DNA from: Bacillota bacterium
GTDB taxonomy: Bacteria; Bacillota; Clostridia; Lachnospirales; Lachnospiraceae
Assembly (NCBI GenBank): GCA_023409535.1
Contig: JAEYGZ010000019.1
Coordinates: 1 to 64,000, forward strand
Length of the DNA: 64,000 nt
Direction: 5' to 3'
Each line of letters starts with the position of its first letter. The first letter of the stretch is position 1. This document shows positions 61,611-64,000 of this stretch, one piece after another. Made by a program: the position numbers and the translations under genes. The notes under the pieces were generated by a model. That model was not told where the DNA came from, did no database searches, and was given only the letters and a program-made list of their open reading frames with translations.

Positions 61611-62333
61611 CTATCTGTTTAACGTCATTGACAGCTCGTACCGGTCGGAAACATAATAGCTTTCTGAGTATTCTATACATTCGTTCGTATCCAAATAAGT
61701 AGTACGATTGACCTTCAGCATGCAGGTCAGATCATTTAGCTCCAGCAACGCTGCGATCTTATAATTTGACATACAAGCATGAATCGTCTGCTTGGCATAT
61801 GATATTTTAAGCCCGTAATCCTTTTCTATTGTTTCATAAAGTGACACCTTAGCCAGCTTTTTTTCATCCAAATCCGGACATAATGCCACCGGCAGAAATA
61901 TTTTCTGATAACACAGAGGACTGCTGTTTGCATAACGCAGCCTTTCAATTTTATACAGGTCATTATCAACAGCCAAATGTAATTTCTGCGCCAGATTATT
62001 ATCTGCTTTTATTATTTCTGCATTCAATATATAGGAAAAACACATAATTCCAGCCTGTGTCAGTTCCTCATGAAGACCTCCCAGATGGTTCAGGCTCCTG
62101 GGTACAGGCGTACTTTTTACTCTGGCCGTCATACCAAAACCCCGTTCCAATATGTTCTCATTGATCAATTCATTAATCGCCCTGCGTATTGTTACGCGGC
62201 TGGATTGATATTCTTCACATAAACTGCTTTCCGTGGGAAGCACATCCCCCGCCTTATACTGACTGCTGAAAATTTTTTCCTTGATATCCTCCTTGATAAC
62301 GAAATAAAGAGGTCTCGATTTCTTATTATTCAT
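61611..62333 (-). CDS. GntR/HutC-family transcriptional regulator
   Basis: A 240-residue regulator: GntR winged helix (about 8-72; DVLPTESSLCEEYQSSRVTI, RRAINELINENILERGFG) and a UTRA ligand-binding domain (about 90-235; LHLAVDNDLYKIERLRYANS, YSESYYVSDRYELSM). It probably senses a sugar-phosphate of the pathway and controls the cluster downstream. The good ribosome site GGAGGAGAG (62352-62360) is about 19 bases from this ATG but well placed for another ATG at 62346 that opens a six-codon frame ending just after the gntR start, which suggests coupling or a start-site error. Confidence 0.88.
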   Translation of the reverse strand: MNNKKSRPLYFVIKEDIKEKIFSSQYKAGDVLPTESSLCEEYQSSRVTIRRAINELINENILERGFGMTARVKSTPVPRSLNHLGGLHEELTQAGIMCFSYILNAEIIKADNNLAQKLHLAVDNDLYKIERLRYANSSPLCYQKIFLPVALCPDLDEKKLAKVSLYETIEKDYGLKISYAKQTIHACMSNYKIAALLELNDLTCMLKVNRTTYLDTNECIEYSESYYVSDRYELSMTLNR

Positions 62334-62567
62334 ATTTTTTATTCATACCTTCTCTCCTCCTATACTATTAGGAAAATACTGCCATAAGCTGTATTTTGAC
62401 TGCAGACACAACACTTACTTTATATAACATATAACCTTTACTCGATTGAAATCCAGGACAGCTTTCCGTATGCAACGTCCTTCGAAATATGTTGAAATAA
62501 TTTAAGAGAACCTTATAGACAATAAGTCCAATATAGTTACACAAATAATGTTATGCTTTTGTATATA

Positions 62568-62596
62568 ATATTAACTCAATTGTATTACAATGTCAA
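62568..62596 (-). promoter_or_regulatory. promoter of gntR and the downstream cluster
   Basis: Minus strand: -35 TTGACA (62591-62596), 17-bp spacer, -10 TAATAT (62568-62573). The leader to gntR is about 230 bases. Within the leader CTTATAGACAATAAG (62512-62526) is a further 5-5-5 dyad. The rest of 62334-62567 shows no gene. Confidence 0.75.
62579..62591. promoter_or_regulatory. operator candidate inside the gntR promoter
   Basis: The perfect 6-1-6 palindrome ATTGTATTACAAT fills the spacer between -35 and -10, where a bound GntR protein would exclude RNA polymerase. Autoregulation by the adjacent GntR protein is inferred. Confidence 0.65.
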
Positions 62597-62601
62597 TAAG
62601 G

Positions 62602-62675
62602 GGCTGTCGCAAAACAGCGATACGATAATGCACCAACTTCTATCGATATGCACATCGGACTACTTTGCAACAGCC
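62602..62675. repeat. short inverted-repeat element (MITE-like or terminator)
   Basis: GGCTGTCGCAAA (62602-62613) and TTTGCAACAGCC (62664-62675) bound a 74-bp segment. The GGCTGTTGCAAA ends resemble terminal repeats of some insertion sequences, but no transposase and no clear target duplication are present. It could equally be a large terminator for the hbd unit. The 62676-62800 stretch holds a second imperfect hairpin (CCGCC 62752 with GGCGG 62785) and no credible gene. Confidence 0.5.
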
Positions 62676-62800
62676 TTTGTATCAGCCTCTTTCATAATAT
62701 AGGATATCAGAAGATGCTCTTTATCTCCTGATAAAAGGCTCTGGTTTCGCACCGCCTGCCAAGATCGCAAAAAGTATCGCAATCGGCGGGTAAATTCTAC

Positions 62801-63646
62801 TTATCCATAATCAAAGAACCCTCTGCCTGATTTTTTACCAAGCCATCCCGCGCGAACCATTTTCTTCAATAACGGATGGGGTCTGTATTTCGGGTCAGAT
62901 GTCTCTTGATATATCACTTCCATGATTGCAAGTACAACATCATTACCAATCAGGTCAGATAACGCCAATGGCCCCATCGGATGGGAAGCTCCTAATTTCA
63001 TGGCCATATCAATGTCTTCAGCAGTTGCAACTCCGTCCGCAAGAACACCAATTGCCTCATTAATCATGGGAATCAGGATACGGTTTACAATAAACCCGGA
63101 ATTCTCCTTCGCTTTTACTGGAACCTTTCCGATTCCATCGGCAATTTCGACTACCCTCTCTATATGCTCCTCTTTTGAATGCGCTCCTCCAACTACCTCA
63201 ACCAATTGCATAACAGCCGCCGGATTAAAAAAATGCATTCCTACCAGTCTGGTCTTATCCTTCAGGCAACCTGCTATTTCCGTAATTGATATGGAAGAGG
63301 TATTGGTAGCCAATATTGCATCTTCCGGGATAATCTGCTCCAGCTGTTTGAAAATGTTATGTTTAGCCTGTAGATTCTCATAAACAGCCTCCAATACAAG
63401 CATGCATCCTTCAGCATCCTCCAAACTGCCCGAGGGAGTTATGTTTTCAAGAATTTCCTGCTTTTCTTCTTCACTGATCTTTTGTTTCTGGCAAAGCCGT
63501 AAAAGACCGGCTTCAATTTTCGCCTTACCCTTCTCTGCAAATTCCTGGTCTGTATCACACAGAACAACTTTCCATCCCTTTGATGCAAATACCTGGGCTA
63601 TGGAAGCTCCCATGGTACCTGCACCGACAACACACATTTTCTTCAT
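62801..63646 (-). CDS. hbd: 3-hydroxybutyryl-CoA dehydrogenase
   Basis: NAD(P)-dependent interconversion of 3-hydroxyacyl-CoA and 3-oxoacyl-CoA. The 281-residue enzyme has the Rossmann motif CVVGAGTMGASIAQVFA, catalytic-region ATNTSSISITEIA and GMHFFNPAAVMQLVEVV, and FIVNRILIPMINEAI. Ends GKKSGRGFFDYG as usual. It follows a crotonase gene nine bases upstream. It supplies the beta-oxidation-like part of the cluster, though it has its own unit separated from gntR by 467 bases. Confidence 0.94.
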   Translation of the reverse strand: MKKMCVVGAGTMGASIAQVFASKGWKVVLCDTDQEFAEKGKAKIEAGLLRLCQKQKISEEEKQEILENITPSGSLEDAEGCMLVLEAVYENLQAKHNIFKQLEQIIPEDAILATNTSSISITEIAGCLKDKTRLVGMHFFNPAAVMQLVEVVGGAHSKEEHIERVVEIADGIGKVPVKAKENSGFIVNRILIPMINEAIGVLADGVATAEDIDMAMKLGASHPMGPLALSDLIGNDVVLAIMEVIYQETSDPKYRPHPLLKKMVRAGWLGKKSGRGFFDYG

Positions 63647-63655
63647 ATGAGACTC

Positions 63656-64000
63656 CTACCTATTCTTAAACTGAGGTCCTTTCCGTCTGTTATTAAATGC
63701 AGACAGCCCTTCCTGTTTATCCTTTGTGGCAAATAGCATGCCAAAATACTGTTCCTCTATCTCAACAGCACTCTTAACATCCTGCTGTAAGCCCAGATTC
63801 ATGGATTTTTTTGCGTTCCTTACTCCAATCGGTGCATTTGCGCTTATTACCTCTGCAAGTTTGTATACTCGATCCATTAATTCTTCCTGCGGACATATTT
63901 CACTTACTATTCCTAATCGTAAAGCTTCCGCAGCATCAATGCGTTTCCCTGTAAAAACCAGCTCTGCCGCTCTTGAATAGCCAAGCAGCCGGGGCAGTCT
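63656..64000 (-). CDS. enoyl-CoA hydratase/isomerase (crotonase), 5' end outside window
   Basis: The C-terminal 114 residues of a crotonase-fold protein; the frame stays open to base 64000. Seen are LPRLLGYSRAAELVFTGKRI, DAAEALRLGIVSEI, then ANAPIGVRNAKKSMNLGL and the C-terminal FNNRRKGPQFKNR. Crotonase with hbd is the standard pair that hydrates and then oxidises enoyl-CoA, or the reverse in butyrate synthesis. An internal ATG near 63877 is not the true start. Confidence 0.9.
   Translation of the reverse strand, partial: RLPRLLGYSRAAELVFTGKRIDAAEALRLGIVSEICPQEELMDRVYKLAEVISANAPIGVRNAKKSMNLGLQQDVKSAVEIEEQYFGMLFATKDKQEGLSAFNNRRKGPQFKNR

Noticed and set aside
62660..62790. Open minus-strand stretch after hbd that could be a gene remnant.
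   Set aside because: It has no start or ribosome site, matches nothing I recognise, and overlaps inverted repeats.

Overview
The window looks like a chromosomal segment of an anaerobic, plant-polysaccharide-fermenting Firmicute, most likely a Lachnospiraceae / Clostridium cluster XIVa member. The reasons are moderate to low GC, strong GGAGG ribosome binding sites, pectin- and xylan-degrading genes, a pyrophosphate-type phosphofructokinase, Bcd/Etf-type genes, FeoAB, and lipoprotein binding proteins with Gram-positive signal peptides. Species cannot be fixed from sequence alone. I saw no rRNA, tRNA, CRISPR array, phage or intact transposase gene.

Layout. (1) 1-700: two divergent, tail-to-tail copies of a long structured element with a twin-hairpin head; the left copy runs off the window. 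(2) 0.7-9.4 kb: intracellular pectin use. GH28 polygalacturonase, GH105 hydrolase, altronate dehydratase (uxaA) and tagaturonate reductase (uxaB) are on the minus strand; a LacI regulator and glucuronate isomerase (uxaC) are divergent. Together they take oligogalacturonides to 2-keto-3-deoxygluconate. (3) 9.5-16.4 kb: HD-GYP protein, GH130 phosphorylase, a MoxR-DUF58-DUF4129 operon, and a SUMF1-domain lipoprotein. (4) 16.7-20 kb: secreted GH11 xylanase, divergent from a chemotaxis-type transducer fused to a sugar-binding domain that should lie in the cytoplasm. (5) 20-31.7 kb: a sugar-uptake locus (binding protein, two permeases, two FAD proteins, GH42, GH105) divergent from its probable YesM/AraC-type two-component system.

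(6) 31.7-43.6 kb: phosphoglycerate mutase, then metal homeostasis: a DtxR-type repressor with a palindromic operator, a TroABCD-type Mn/Zn ABC transporter, a second DtxR-type repressor, feoA-feoB, a CDF exporter and a YibE/YibF pair. (7) 43.6-45.1 kb: PadR regulator with its own operator, DUF2812 protein, small zinc-ribbon protein. (8) 45.1-64 kb: about 17 genes all on the minus strand. In transcription order they are crotonase (cut by the window edge), 3-hydroxybutyryl-CoA dehydrogenase, GntR regulator, FGGY kinase, ThDP enzyme, class III CoA-transferase, ribose-type ABC transporter (B, A, C), class I CoA-transferase-like pair, second class III CoA-transferase, LUD protein, acyl-CoA dehydrogenase, EtfB, EtfA and a PPi-type phosphofructokinase.

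Region 8 is the best candidate for an undescribed pathway. It joins sugar or polyol import and phosphorylation to ThDP chemistry, three CoA-transfer-type enzymes and a beta-oxidation/electron-transfer module, and I cannot match it to a pathway I know. The class I CoA-transferase beta subunit also appears to lack the usual catalytic glutamate. The structured element at the left edge is the other feature the gene list does not explain.
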